Source: Corynebacterium canis
GTDB lineage: Bacteria; Actinomycetota; Actinomycetes; Mycobacteriales; Mycobacteriaceae
Reading direction: 5' to 3'
Length of the DNA stretch: 64,000 nucleotides
NCBI RefSeq assembly: GCF_030408595.1
Contig: NZ_CP047080.1
Coordinates: forward strand, 1,447,247-1,511,246
A model generated the notes under the pieces. That model did not search any database, had not been told where the DNA came from, and saw nothing but the letters and a program-made list of their open reading frames with translations. Shown here in pieces: positions 1 to 16,939 of this stretch. Position 1 is the stretch's first letter. Every line of letters starts with the position of its first letter. Made by a program: the position numbers and the translations under genes.

Positions 1-1223
<1,223 letters not shown>

Positions 1224-1260
1224 CCCCACCCCGCGTTACTATCAGGAGTTTTCCCAAAAA

Positions 1261-3756
1261 ATGTTCATCGCTCAAAGCTGGTTAACGGGGTTATTGCAGC
1301 GGGCAAACCCCGGCTGGTCCGTCACCCCGGAAGAACTCGACGCGGGCTTTATCCGCGTTGGCTTCGAAACCGAAGGCTACGCGCCGTTGCCCGAAACCAC
1401 CGGCCCGCTGGTCATTGGCCGCGTGGAATCAATCGAAGAATTGACCGAGTTTAAAAAGCCGATCCGGCATTGCATGGTCAATGTTGGCGATGCGAACGGC
1501 ACCGGCGAATTGCAATCCATTATCTGCGGGGCGCGTAACTTTACCGAGGGTTCCACCGTGGTGGTGTGCCTGCCGGGGACCGTGCTGCCGGGTGGTTTCG
1601 CCATTTCCGCGCGTGAAACATATGGGCGGATGTCCGCAGGTATGATCTGCTCCGCGGCCGAGCTTGGTATGACGGAAAAGCAGAACGCCGGGATTATTAC
1701 GTTGGATGCTTCCGTCGGCGAGCCGGGTACGGATGCCCGCGCGATCCTCGGCCTAGACGATACTGTTTTCGAGGTGAATATTACGCCGGACCGGGGTTAT
1801 GCATTGTCCCTGCGCGGCCTGGCACGCGAACTGGCGTCCGCATTCGAGCTTGACTTTATTGACCCCGCCGCGCAGCGTGTTGATCTTCCCACCAACTCCG
1901 CCGCCGAGCTGATCCCCGTGACTTTGGGAGCGGAAACGAAGGCCCGCCGCTTTGGTTTGCGCAGCGTCACCGGCGTGGACCCGCAGGCGGAGACGCCGTT
2001 TTGGATGCAGCGCGAATTGATGCTTTGCGGCCAGCGCCCCGTAAACCTGCCCACCGATATCACCAATTACGTGATGTTGCTGTTGGGGCAGCCGATGCAC
2101 GCCTTCGATGCGGATAAGATCAGCGGCGGCCTCGTGGTGCGCAACGCCCGCGCGGGCGAGACGCTGGTCACCTTGGATGACGCCACCCGCGTGCTCGACG
2201 AGGGTGACGTGGTGATTTGCGACGATCAGGGGATCCAATCCCTAGCCGGTGTGATGGGCGGTTCCACCTCGGAGATTTCCGATGCCACCGTGAATGTGTT
2301 CTTTGAGGCGGCGAACTGGGATCCGATCACAGTGGCGCGCACCTCCCGCCGCCATAAGCTGAGCTCCGAGGCCTCCCGCCGGTTTGAGCGCGGCGTGGAC
2401 CCAGCGGTGGTCGAGGTCGCCCTGGACTTGGCCTGCAGTCTGCTTGTCGAATACGGTGGCGGCACCATTGCGGCCGAACGTACGTTGGTTGGCAAGGTTC
2501 CGGCCATGCCCACCATCACCATGTCCGCCGCCCGCCCCGGCGATATCGCGGGCGTGGAGTATTCCCGCGAAACCGTGATCGGCCGCCTCGAGGAGGTCGG
2601 TTGCGAGGTGGCAGTCCTGGGCTGCGGCTGCAAGCTCGAGGTCACGCCGCCGACCTGGCGCAGTGACCTGACCATGACCGCGGACCTTGTGGAGGAGGTG
2701 CTGCGCCTCGAAGGCTTGGAGGATATTCCGTCGATCGTGCCCACCGCGCCTGCGGGCCGCGGCCTTTCCGCCGCCCAGTTACGACGCCGCGCCATCGGCC
2801 ACGCCTTGGCCTATGGCGGCTATGCGGAAATCCTGCCCACCCCGTTTATTTCCAATGATGTGTTCGATGTGTGGGGTCTCGATGCTGATGACGAACGCCG
2901 CCGCGTTGTCACGGTGCAAAACCCGCTGGAAGCCGATCGCGGCGTGCTGGGCACCACGCTTTTGCCGAGCATGCTCGATGCCCTGAAGCGCAATGTCGCG
3001 CGCGGCCATAAGGACGTACATCTGTTCGGCGTGCAGCAGGTAAGCGTCGCCCGCGGCACGGGGATTTCCCCGATGCCTTCCGTGGCTCAGCGCCCAGACG
3101 AAGACGCCGTGTCGGAGCTCCTTGATTCCCTGCCGATCCAGCCCTTGCACGTGGCAACGGTTGGTTGTGGGCACTGGGAATTGGAGGGCCCGTGGGGCGA
3201 GGGCCGCGCCTATAGCTTCGCCGATGCGATCGAATCCGCCCGCGTGGTGGCCCGCGCCGCGGATGTGGAGCTGACCGTGGCCAATGCCGAAAAGCTGCCG
3301 TGGCACCCGGGCCGCTGCGCGGCGCTGTTTGTCGGCGATGTGATCGTGGGCTATGCGGGCGAATTGCACCCGCAGGTGGTGGAGCGTGCGGGTCTGCCGC
3401 CGCGGACCTGCGCCATGGAAATCAATGTCGCGGCCTTGCCGTTTGCGCCGAGCCTGCCCGCGCCCGTGCTTTCGGCGTTCCCCGCCTTGTTGCAGGATTT
3501 GGCGCTGGTTGTTGCTGAAGATGTGCCCGCGGAAGCCGTCCGCAGCGCCGTGGAACAGGGGGCCGGCGACCTGCTGGAAGACGTCCAACTGTTCGATATT
3601 TACCGCGCTGATTCCCTTGGCGAGGGCAAGAAGTCCTTGGCGTTTTCCTTGCGTTTCCGCGCTCCCGATCGCACCCTTACCGATGAGGAGTGCAATACCG
3701 CACGGTTGGCCGCTGCCGAGGCGGCCCGCGTGGCTTGCGGCGCCGAGATGCGCTAG
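1261..3756 (+). CDS. pheT: Phenylalanine--tRNA ligase beta subunit
   Basis: This is the 831-residue beta subunit of PheRS, which binds tRNA and edits mischarged Tyr-tRNA-Phe. The start ATG 1261 (MFIAQSWLTGLL) has AGGAG at 1244-1248. An EMAP/OB-type tRNA-binding domain covers roughly residues 40-155, followed by the B3/B4 editing domain, the B5 domain (about 420-490) and the catalytic-like core. A C-terminal anticodon-binding FDX-ACB domain covers the last ~95 residues. It lies directly downstream of pheS. Nothing is truncated or unusual. Confidence 0.97.
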   Translation: MFIAQSWLTGLLQRANPGWSVTPEELDAGFIRVGFETEGYAPLPETTGPLVIGRVESIEELTEFKKPIRHCMVNVGDANGTGELQSIICGARNFTEGSTVVVCLPGTVLPGGFAISARETYGRMSAGMICSAAELGMTEKQNAGIITLDASVGEPGTDARAILGLDDTVFEVNITPDRGYALSLRGLARELASAFELDFIDPAAQRVDLPTNSAAELIPVTLGAETKARRFGLRSVTGVDPQAETPFWMQRELMLCGQRPVNLPTDITNYVMLLLGQPMHAFDADKISGGLVVRNARAGETLVTLDDATRVLDEGDVVICDDQGIQSLAGVMGGSTSEISDATVNVFFEAANWDPITVARTSRRHKLSSEASRRFERGVDPAVVEVALDLACSLLVEYGGGTIAAERTLVGKVPAMPTITMSAARPGDIAGVEYSRETVIGRLEEVGCEVAVLGCGCKLEVTPPTWRSDLTMTADLVEEVLRLEGLEDIPSIVPTAPAGRGLSAAQLRRRAIGHALAYGGYAEILPTPFISNDVFDVWGLDADDERRRVVTVQNPLEADRGVLGTTLLPSMLDALKRNVARGHKDVHLFGVQQVSVARGTGISPMPSVAQRPDEDAVSELLDSLPIQPLHVATVGCGHWELEGPWGEGRAYSFADAIESARVVARAADVELTVANAEKLPWHPGRCAALFVGDVIVGYAGELHPQVVERAGLPPRTCAMEINVAALPFAPSLPAPVLSAFPALLQDLALVVAEDVPAEAVRSAVEQGAGDLLEDVQLFDIYRADSLGEGKKSLAFSLRFRAPDRTLTDEECNTARLAAAEAARVACGAEMR

Positions 3757-3883
3757 CAAGGGGTACGTTTGATCGAATCCGCATGGGTGTCGCGCCGCGT
3801 TGTTCGCCAGCGCCGCGCGGTGCCTGGGGAGGGTGCGGGTGGGGGCGTCGTCACGCGGGCTGAAAATGGTTAGTATGAACGTC

Positions 3884-4699
3884 ATGACTGCAGCGAGACC
3901 ACGCATTTTGGCAATCGCCGGCACGGACCCGACTGGGGGCGCCGGCATCCACGCCGACCTGAAGGCAATCATGGCGCTCGGCGGCTACGGCATGGGGGTG
4001 GTCACGGCCATCGTCGCGCAAAACACGCAGGGTGTGCGGCATGTGCATTCGTTGGCGCCGGCGTGGATCCGCGAGCAGCTCGACGCTGTGAGCGAAGACG
4101 TGCATATCGACGCCGTGAAGATCGGCATGCTCGGTGACACTGCGACGATTGCGGTGGTTGCGGAATGGCTGCGGGATATCGATGCCCCGGTGGTGCTTGA
4201 TCCGGTGATGGTGTCCACGTCGGGGCACTCGTTATTGGCGGCGGATGCGGAAAGCGCGCTGCGCGAACTGATTGGCGAACTCGCGGAAAGGAACGGGGAC
4301 GTATTGCTTACCCCGAATATCCCGGAGTTGGCGCGTTTGGCGGGGGAGGAACCTGCGGAAACTTCCGCGGCGGCGGTGTTGCAGGCGAAGCGTCTGATTG
4401 GCGGCACGGCACTGTCGGTGCTGGTCAAGGGCGGGCACCTCGATGGTAACGTGGTTTCCGATGTGGTGGTGAATCGCAGTGGCGTATTTCCGTGCGAATC
4501 TCCGCGCGTGAACACTCGTTGTACGCACGGCACGGGGTGCTCATTATCGTCCGCGATGGCAACGGCGTTCGTGCGGACGGGGCGTTGGGACGAGGCGCTG
4601 AGCCTGGTCAAACCTTGGTTGCAAGCTGCGCTGGAAGGCGCGGATGCGTTGGAGGTGGGCGCTGGTAATGGCCCTATTGATCATGGGGCGCTTGCGTAA
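3884..4699 (+). CDS. thiD: Hydroxymethylpyrimidine/phosphomethylpyrimidine kinase
   Basis: ThiD phosphorylates HMP and HMP-P in the pyrimidine branch of thiamine synthesis. The 271-residue product opens with ILAIAGTDPTGGAGIHADLK, the ThiD substrate-binding signature. GTGCSLSSAMATAF near the end is the ribokinase-like active-site motif (family consensus GTGC). ATG 3884 is chosen because a TAGTAT -10 box (3871-3876) lies 7 nt before it, which suggests a leaderless transcript; in-frame ATGs at 3866 and 3875 are less likely. The last 19 bp overlap the convergent TetR gene. No other thiamine gene is nearby, so the enzyme may serve mainly in salvage. Confidence 0.9.
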   Translation: MTAARPRILAIAGTDPTGGAGIHADLKAIMALGGYGMGVVTAIVAQNTQGVRHVHSLAPAWIREQLDAVSEDVHIDAVKIGMLGDTATIAVVAEWLRDIDAPVVLDPVMVSTSGHSLLAADAESALRELIGELAERNGDVLLTPNIPELARLAGEEPAETSAAAVLQAKRLIGGTALSVLVKGGHLDGNVVSDVVVNRSGVFPCESPRVNTRCTHGTGCSLSSAMATAFVRTGRWDEALSLVKPWLQAALEGADALEVGAGNGPIDHGALA

Positions 4700-5247
4700 C
4701 CTTTCAGTAGGTTGAGGATGTATTCCTTGATCTCGTTATTGTCCATCTGTTCGCCTAAAATTGCGGACCGGTAGACAAGGCCGCCGATAATGGAATCGGT
4801 GAGGTCGGTAAAGCTGGCTGGCTTGACTTTGGCGAGCTTGGTCAGCTCCACCGCCTGTCCGCGCACGGGTTCGATAATGGTTTCGCGGTACAGGTTGGAA
4901 AGCTCGGGGTTGTTCTGCTTGTGGATATCTAGGCTGATGGCAACGAGGGTGGCGTTGGTGCCGTTAATCAGGTCCGCGTAGGCGCTGATAAAGCTATCGA
5001 GGTCCTTGTCAAAGTCTCCGCTGAGATTCACGGTGCGTTCGCCGAGCTCCTGCCGGAGCGCGGCGACCGCGAGGTGCGCCAGCGACGGCCAGCGGCGGTA
5101 AATCGTAGTTTTTGCGATGCCGCTGCGGTGGGCGATTTCGTTGATGCGTAAGCCTGTATATCCGTAAAGCTGCATCAACCTGAGGGTCGTTTGCATCACT
5201 TTGTGGTCAATTGTTTCGTCTCGTGGGCGTCCGGTGTGTTGTGTCAT
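4681..5247 (-). CDS. TetR-family transcriptional regulator
   Basis: The 188-residue protein has a TetR N-terminal helix-turn-helix (INEIAHRSGIAKTTIYRRW, about residues 36-54) and a variable helical ligand-binding domain. It is divergent from the HXXEE membrane-protein gene, 81 bp away, so it probably represses itself and that gene. On the minus strand TAAGCT lies 7 nt before the ATG, suggesting leaderless transcription. The palindrome CTTATATATAAG overlaps this -10 region and is the likely operator. The ligand is unknown. Confidence 0.88.
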   Translation of the reverse strand: MTQHTGRPRDETIDHKVMQTTLRLMQLYGYTGLRINEIAHRSGIAKTTIYRRWPSLAHLAVAALRQELGERTVNLSGDFDKDLDSFISAYADLINGTNATLVAISLDIHKQNNPELSNLYRETIIEPVRGQAVELTKLAKVKPASFTDLTDSIIGGLVYRSAILGEQMDNNEIKEYILNLLKGYASAP

Positions 5248-5256
5248 GTCTTACAG

Positions 5257-5268
5257 CTTATATATAAG
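5257..5268. promoter_or_regulatory. Palindromic operator candidate between tetR and the HXXEE gene
   Basis: CTTATATATAAG is a perfect 12 bp palindrome in the 81 bp divergent intergenic region. It overlaps the putative -10 of the TetR gene and lies upstream of the HXXEE gene, the usual place for a TetR autorepressor site. Confidence 0.5.
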
Positions 5269-5328
5269 AAACGCTACCTAGGGTATCTTTATTACTGTGA
5301 ACTGATTCCCTAATGAGGAGCTGAATCG

Positions 5329-5829
5329 ATGAACACCGTAAACAAAGTAAGCGGTGGGCTGTTTGCCGCATGGGCGGCGCACGATCTTGAAGAGCTGTAC
5401 ACAATCGTGGGAACCTCGAAACAGCTGTTCCCACGAATGCCAAAATGGTTGCCATTGCCCCCGCGGCTACGCTCCGAAGGGGTCAGCCAAACCCACGTTA
5501 ACGTGGCACTTTCCATCATGGCGGTGTTGGTGGCGCTCGCGGCGGCGGAAGGGAAACGCACCGGTGGCGCGTCGCCATTGTTCCGGGGGGCGCTTTTGGT
5601 GTTCGGTTTGCATGGTTTCACCCATATTCTTACCGCCGTGATTGCTGGGCGCTACACAACGGGTGTAGCTACGTCACCAATCATTGTGATCCCTTATTGG
5701 ATATATGCCCGGCGCGCGTTGCGGGCGGAAGGATTGCGTGATAATGATCTGCAAGCTATTGCCATTGCGGCATTGGTTCTGCCGGTGTTAGTGCTGGTAC
5801 ATGTAGTCAGCTGGTTCCTCACCAAGTAA
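5329..5829 (+). CDS. HXXEE-domain membrane protein
   Basis: This 166-residue integral membrane protein has the HXXEE signature in AAHDLEELYT (His-Asp-Leu-Glu-Glu). It has about four hydrophobic segments, for example VALSIMAVLVALAAAE, GALLVFGLHGFTHILTAVIA and AIAIAALVLPVLVLVHVVSW. GAGGAG at 5315-5320 is a good ribosome-binding site. The conserved His and Glu residues suggest a membrane metal site or enzyme, but the family has no established function. The divergent TetR gene is its likely regulator, a common actinobacterial arrangement. Confidence 0.8.
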   Translation: MNTVNKVSGGLFAAWAAHDLEELYTIVGTSKQLFPRMPKWLPLPPRLRSEGVSQTHVNVALSIMAVLVALAAAEGKRTGGASPLFRGALLVFGLHGFTHILTAVIAGRYTTGVATSPIIVIPYWIYARRALRAEGLRDNDLQAIAIAALVLPVLVLVHVVSWFLTK

Positions 5830-6916
<1,087 letters not shown>

Positions 6917-6982
6917 TCGAACTTGTGGCCGTCCGGCGAAACGATGCAACCAATGGCAAGCAATAAGGAAAAGGAATCAGCA

Positions 6983-8143
6983 ATGAGCAACACTGGCGTG
7001 ACCGCCCCCGCAGGCTTTGCGGCCGCGGGCATTACGGCGGGCATCAAGGCCTCCGGAAAACCGGACATGGCCCTGGTGCAAAACCTCGGCCCGCTGCAGG
7101 TGGCGGCGGGTGTGTTTACCCGCAACCGCGTGGTCGCCTCGCCGGTGAAACTCACCCGCGCGCACGTAGCGGGTGGCAACCTGCACGCCGTGGTATTTAA
7201 TTCCGGCAATGCGAATGCTTGCAATGGGCAGCAGGGCGATGTGGACGCCCAGGCCATGGCCGATAAGGTCGCGGCAGCGTTGCATACTTCCGTGTCCGAT
7301 ATTGCCGTATGTTCGACGGGCATCATCGGCGAGCCAATGCCGATGCCGGTGGTCCTCGCGGGCGTGGATACGCTGGTGGAGGCCTTGGGCGATCATGGCG
7401 CGGACGCCGCCACGGCGATCATGACCACGGATACCATCAGCAAAGAAACGCAGGTCACGGGGGATGGCTGGTCCGTGGGCGGGATGGGTAAAGGCGCCGG
7501 AATGATGGCACCCGCGCTGGCCACCATGTTGGTGTGTTTGACCACAGACGCCGTGGTATCCCCGGCGTTAGCGGACCGGGCGCTCCGCGCGGCCACCGCA
7601 CAAACTTTTGATTTATTGGATATCGATGGCAGCACCTCCACCAATGACACCGTGCTGTTATTGGCCTCCGGCGCCTCCGGAATAACGCCCAGCGAAGAGG
7701 ATTTCACGCGCGCCGTTTTCGCGGCGTGTGAGCAGCTCAGCGCGCTGATGCAATCCGATGCGGAAGGCGTGACCAAACGGGTGAGCATCACCGTCACCGG
7801 CACCACCGACGACCATATGGCCGCGGCCGCCGCGCGCACCGTTGGACGCGACAACTTGTTCAAATGCGCCATGTTCGGTTCGGATCCGAACTGGGGCCGG
7901 GTGCTTGCCGCGGTGGGCATGGCGGAGGCGGATATGGATCCGGAAAACATTAGCGTCAGCTTCAATGGGCACGCGGTGTGCGAGCGCTCCTGCGGCACCT
8001 CGGACGCCCGCGAGGTGGACCTCGGCGGCTCGAACATAGATGTGGTTATCGACCTCGGTACGGGTGGTCCCGGCAAGGCGACCGTGCGCACCACCGATCT
8101 GTCCCACGCGTATGTGGAAATCAATTCGGCGTACACCACGTAA
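6983..8143 (+). CDS. argJ: Bifunctional ornithine acetyltransferase / N-acetylglutamate synthase
   Basis: ArgJ recycles the acetyl group from N-acetylornithine to glutamate, giving the cyclic arginine pathway. The 386-residue precursor cleaves itself at an Ala-Thr bond. The site is visible as [21 protein letters not shown], with cleavage expected between A180 and T181, T181 becoming the nucleophile. ATG 6983 ([11 protein letters not shown]) is chosen because the family alignment begins there and GGAAAAGGA lies just upstream. It is 66 nt downstream of argC. Confidence 0.96.
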   Translation: MSNTGVTAPAGFAAAGITAGIKASGKPDMALVQNLGPLQVAAGVFTRNRVVASPVKLTRAHVAGGNLHAVVFNSGNANACNGQQGDVDAQAMADKVAAALHTSVSDIAVCSTGIIGEPMPMPVVLAGVDTLVEALGDHGADAATAIMTTDTISKETQVTGDGWSVGGMGKGAGMMAPALATMLVCLTTDAVVSPALADRALRAATAQTFDLLDIDGSTSTNDTVLLLASGASGITPSEEDFTRAVFAACEQLSALMQSDAEGVTKRVSITVTGTTDDHMAAAAARTVGRDNLFKCAMFGSDPNWGRVLAAVGMAEADMDPENISVSFNGHAVCERSCGTSDAREVDLGGSNIDVVIDLGTGGPGKATVRTTDLSHAYVEINSAYTT

Positions 8144-8155
8144 AGGCGGTTGAAA

Positions 8156-9094
8156 ATGAATAAAATGCTCGCCGGCATCGGGCCGGAAATTCGCGCGAAC
8201 GTATTGGCGGAAGCCTTGCCGTGGCTGCAATATTTCCGCGACAAGATCGTGGTGGTGAAATACGGCGGCAACGCCATGGTGGATGAGACGCTCAAGGCGG
8301 CGTTCGCGGCGGACATGGTGTTTCTGCGCACGGTCGGCGCGAAGCCCGTGGTGGTGCACGGCGGAGGCCCGCAGATTTCCGCGATGCTCACCCGGCTTGG
8401 GTTGCAGGGCGAGTTCCGCGGCGGCTTCCGTGTGACCACGCCGGAGGTTATGGACGTCGTGCGCATGGTGCTCTTTGGGCAGGTAGGCCGCGATTTGGTG
8501 GGGCTGATCAATTCCCACGGTCCGTACGCGGTGGGCACTTCCGGCGAGGACGCTGGGCTGTTTACCGCCACCAAGCGCCTCGTGGAGGTGGACGGTCAGC
8601 CCACCGATATCGGGCTCGTGGGCGATATCGTCGAGGTCAATCCCGCGGCGCTCATGGATATTATCGACGCCGGGCGCATCCCCGTGGTTTCCACGATTGC
8701 CCCCGATGCGGAGGGCCAGGTGTACAACATCAACGCCGATACTGCGGCCGGTGCGCTCGCCGTGGCCTTGGGCGCCGAACGTTTGCTGATGTTGACCAAT
8801 GTCGAGGGCCTGTACACCGACTGGCCTGACCGCTCTTCGCTTGTTTCTTCGATTACGGCGGGGGAGTTGACGCCGCTGTTGCCGCAATTGGACTCCGGCA
8901 TGATTCCGAAAATGGAGGCGTGCTTGCAGGCGGTGCGCGGTGGGCTTTCCGCAGCGCACATTATCGACGGCCGCGTCGCCCACTCCGTGCTTCTCGAACT
9001 GCTGACCGAGGGTGGCATAGGCACCATGGTCCTGCCGGACGATTTTAACCGCGGCGATTATCCCGAACATATGGTCTTTAGAAAGGATGACTAG
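8156..9094 (+). CDS. argB: Acetylglutamate kinase
   Basis: ArgB phosphorylates N-acetylglutamate and in cyclic pathways is the usual target of arginine feedback inhibition. The 312-residue product contains [10 protein letters not shown] (phosphate-binding lysine), the substrate loop [14 protein letters not shown] and the [10 protein letters not shown] nucleotide-binding segment. ATG 8156 sits 6 nt after AAAGGCGG. TTG 8150 in frame and ATG 8165 are alternatives. The N-terminal helix [20 protein letters not shown] resembles the extra helix of arginine-inhibited hexameric enzymes. It lies 12 nt after argJ. Confidence 0.95.
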   Translation: MNKMLAGIGPEIRANVLAEALPWLQYFRDKIVVVKYGGNAMVDETLKAAFAADMVFLRTVGAKPVVVHGGGPQISAMLTRLGLQGEFRGGFRVTTPEVMDVVRMVLFGQVGRDLVGLINSHGPYAVGTSGEDAGLFTATKRLVEVDGQPTDIGLVGDIVEVNPAALMDIIDAGRIPVVSTIAPDAEGQVYNINADTAAGALAVALGAERLLMLTNVEGLYTDWPDRSSLVSSITAGELTPLLPQLDSGMIPKMEACLQAVRGGLSAAHIIDGRVAHSVLLELLTEGGIGTMVLPDDFNRGDYPEHMVFRKDD

Positions 9095-9098
9095 GCGT

Positions 9099-11266
<2,168 letters not shown>

Positions 11267-11284
11267 AAGGTGGAACGCAAAACC

Positions 11285-11803
11285 ATGGACAAAGACCTGC
11301 TCGGCTCGGGTCAAGGCCAACCCCCGCCCGCGCAACCGGTAAGCCGCACGGCACGGCAAGCACGCATCTTGGAGATCCTGTCGCAATACCGGGTTTCCAG
11401 CCAGGTGCAGCTTTCGGAACTGCTGCTTGACGATGGCATCGATATCACCCAGGCGACCCTTTCGCGTGACCTGGATGAGCTGGGCGCCAAGAAGGTGCGC
11501 CCGGAGTCCGGCCGCGCGTATTACACGGTGGGACCCGGGGATTCCGTGCTTTTGGAAACGCTGCGCGGCCCCCGCGAGAAGCTGCGGCGCATGCTCGATG
11601 ACCTTGTGGTCAGCGTGGATGCCTCGGCCAATATCGCGGTACTGCGCACCCCGCCGGGCGCGGCCCAATACCTAGCCAGCTATATCGATCGCGTGCAGCT
11701 ACCCGAGGTGGTGGGCACCATCGCCGGAGACGATACGATCTTCGTACTCGCCAGGGATCCGTTGACTGGCGCGGAGCTGGCGGAGCTGTTTCAGCGGCGA
11801 TAA
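11285..11803 (+). CDS. argR: Arginine repressor
   Basis: ArgR is the hexameric arginine-responsive regulator of arg genes. The 172-residue product has a winged helix-turn-helix with [19 protein letters not shown], and a C-terminal domain with [14 protein letters not shown], which forms the arginine-binding trimer interface (GDDT). ATG 11285 has AAGGTGG upstream; GTG 11270 in frame is an alternative. Being inside the operon it likely controls, it would autoregulate through the argC boxes. Confidence 0.94.
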   Translation: MDKDLLGSGQGQPPPAQPVSRTARQARILEILSQYRVSSQVQLSELLLDDGIDITQATLSRDLDELGAKKVRPESGRAYYTVGPGDSVLLETLRGPREKLRRMLDDLVVSVDASANIAVLRTPPGAAQYLASYIDRVQLPEVVGTIAGDDTIFVLARDPLTGAELAELFQRR

Positions 11804-11850
11804 TCGCGGCGTCGATAAGCGGCGCCCTCATACATGCTTGCGGAGTGCGG

Positions 11851-11882
11851 TTGTTCTAGCGCACGATGAGGCACAATACAAT
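11851..11882 (+). promoter_or_regulatory. Putative argG promoter
   Basis: The 123 bp argR-argG gap holds a TACAAT -10 candidate (11877-11882) preceded by TTGTTC (11851-11856) with a long 20 bp spacer. The start would be about 35 nt before the argG ATG. The weak spacing lowers confidence, but the gap and the ribosome-binding site suggest argGH has its own promoter. Confidence 0.35.
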
Positions 11883-11926
11883 AGTTAACGTTTTCGTTGT
11901 TTTTTGTTCGCAAGGAGATTCCTTTC

Positions 11927-15317
<3,391 letters not shown>

Positions 15318-15336
15318 TGCTCCAGTCTAGCGGCTA

Positions 15337-15390
15337 TTGACAACCACTAGATCGCTGTTCTAATTTTGGCTTAACAGAACAGTGATCTAG
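15337..15390 (+). promoter_or_regulatory. MFS promoter with paired TetR operators
   Basis: TTGACA (15337-15342), a 16 bp spacer and TCTAAT (15359-15364) make a near-consensus promoter toward the MFS gene. Two 15 bp arms, 15347-15361 and 15376-15390, form an inverted repeat with one mismatch and a 14 bp centre. Each arm holds a near-palindromic 13-mer (AGATCGCTGTTCT and AGAACAGTGATCT). One site lies between -35 and -10 and the other just downstream, as expected for repression by the divergent TetR. Confidence 0.65.
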
Positions 15391-15402
15391 AAAGGTAAGT
15401 CT

Positions 15403-16701
15403 ATGCTGCCTACGGAAGCTGAAGGCGCCGCTACCAGCGGCGATGCCGGGCGGGGAAACCCGCAGCTGCGGCCCATCCTCATGACCGTGTTTCTGGCGTT
15501 CATGGGGCAGATGCTGCTCAACCCGATCATTGCGCCGCTGTCCCGCCAGATGGGGCTGCAGGACTGGCACATCGGGGCCACAATCTCGTTGAGCGCTGTC
15601 ATGCTGGCGCTGAGCAGCCCCTTTTGGGGCAGGGCGTCGCAACGCCACGGCGTCAAGCGGGTGCTCGTCGTATCGCTCATAGGTTCGTTTGTGGCGCTGG
15701 CCCTGTTTGCCATTACCTCCTATCTGGGCATGCGCGGCATGTGGCAAGGCATATCCCTTGTCTTTGGCGTGCTGATCACGCGCGGCCTTTTGTACGGAGT
15801 TTCGATTTCCGCGGTGACGCCTACCGCGCAGGCATATCTCGTGGGGCACGCCGATACGGAACCCGAACGTGTGCGCATGATGGGCGGGCTCGGCGCCGCG
15901 CAGGGCATTTCCGCAATCTGCGGCGGCATCCTCGGCGGGGTTTTGGCCGCGCTCGGCGGGCTCATGCTTCCGCTGGTGGCCATGCCGCTTATGGTGCTGA
16001 TCACGATCGGCGTGTTTGCCGCCACGTTTAAGCCGCAGCCGGTGAATCAGCTCATCGAACAACCTGCCGCAATTTCTTACTTTGACAAACGTGTGTTCCC
16101 TTACTTGGTGAGCGGTTTTTGCATCTTCCTTGTGTTTTCCGCGGTGCAAACCCTGTTTGGATTTACCGTCCAGGATCGGTTCTCGCTGGGCCCGGACGAG
16201 ACCGCTAGCGTTACGGCGATCTATATGGTGACCATGGCGGTGGTGATGGCGGCGGTACAAGGCGGCGTGGTGCCCAAGCTGCGCTGGCCCGCGCGCAGGT
16301 TGCTTCGCGTTGGGCTCCTTGTGCTGCTCGTTTCCGTGATTTGCCTGTGGCCGATGGATTCCTACGCGCTGCTCGCGGTGGCCACGGTTGGGCTCGGCGC
16401 CGGGCTTGGCATGGCGATGACTGGGTACAACACGGGGCCGACATTGGAGCTTGACCTGCGGGAGCAAGGCGGGCTGGCCGGCCTGATCAGCGCGAACAAT
16501 GGCGCCACCTATGCCATTGCGCCGGTGCTGGCTACGTCGTTGTACGGGTGGAATCACAGCATTCCGTTCATTGGAATCATTGTGCTAATCGCAGGGAGCT
16601 GTTTGTACGTATGGGCGCATCCGCAATTCCGCCGCGCGGAGCCGAGCGCTGCGATGGGCGGACAGGCGAGCGCGGAGGCGAGGTCAGCGACGGCGCGGTG
16701 A
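15403..16701 (+). CDS. MFS transporter, probable multidrug efflux
   Basis: This 432-residue polytopic protein has about 12 hydrophobic segments. An MFS motif A-like loop, WGRASQRHGVKRVLVV, lies between helices 2 and 3, and GVSISAVTPTAQAYL follows in a later helix. AAAGGTAAG upstream of ATG 15403 is the ribosome-binding site. Control by the divergent TetR points to a drug/H+ antiporter or other small-molecule exporter. The substrate cannot be read from the sequence. Confidence 0.88.
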   Translation: MLPTEAEGAATSGDAGRGNPQLRPILMTVFLAFMGQMLLNPIIAPLSRQMGLQDWHIGATISLSAVMLALSSPFWGRASQRHGVKRVLVVSLIGSFVALALFAITSYLGMRGMWQGISLVFGVLITRGLLYGVSISAVTPTAQAYLVGHADTEPERVRMMGGLGAAQGISAICGGILGGVLAALGGLMLPLVAMPLMVLITIGVFAATFKPQPVNQLIEQPAAISYFDKRVFPYLVSGFCIFLVFSAVQTLFGFTVQDRFSLGPDETASVTAIYMVTMAVVMAAVQGGVVPKLRWPARRLLRVGLLVLLVSVICLWPMDSYALLAVATVGLGAGLGMAMTGYNTGPTLELDLREQGGLAGLISANNGATYAIAPVLATSLYGWNHSIPFIGIIVLIAGSCLYVWAHPQFRRAEPSAAMGGQASAEARSATAR

Positions 16702-16720
16702 CCGGCTACAATTACCAAGC

Positions 16721-16912
16721 ATGAGTATCGACCCCCAGTTGTTGGAAGTACTAGCCTGCCCGCAGGATCACGGGCCGTTACGATATCTCGAGGACGAGCA
16801 GGTGCTTGTCAACGAGCGGCTGGGTATCGCCTATCGCATCGACGATGGCATCCCCGTCATGCTGATCGACGAAGCTTTCGCATGGCCTGCGGATCCCGCC
16901 GCCAACTCCTGA
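16721..16912 (+). CDS. UPF0434/Trm112-like small protein
   Basis: This 63-residue protein matches the Trm112/UPF0434 family (E. coli YcaR-like), with LLEVLACPQDHGPLRY at the start and AYRIDDGIPVMLIDEA at the end. Only one cysteine remains, so it cannot form the four-cysteine zinc site of eukaryotic Trm112. TACAAT (16707-16712) lies 8 nt before the ATG, so the message is probably leaderless. It precedes tyrS by 27 nt and is probably co-transcribed with it. The family is suspected to partner methyltransferases; the role here is unknown. Confidence 0.85.
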   Translation: MSIDPQLLEVLACPQDHGPLRYLEDEQVLVNERLGIAYRIDDGIPVMLIDEAFAWPADPAANS

Positions 16913-16939
16913 ACCGAACTCATTTTCTAAGGCATGGTA

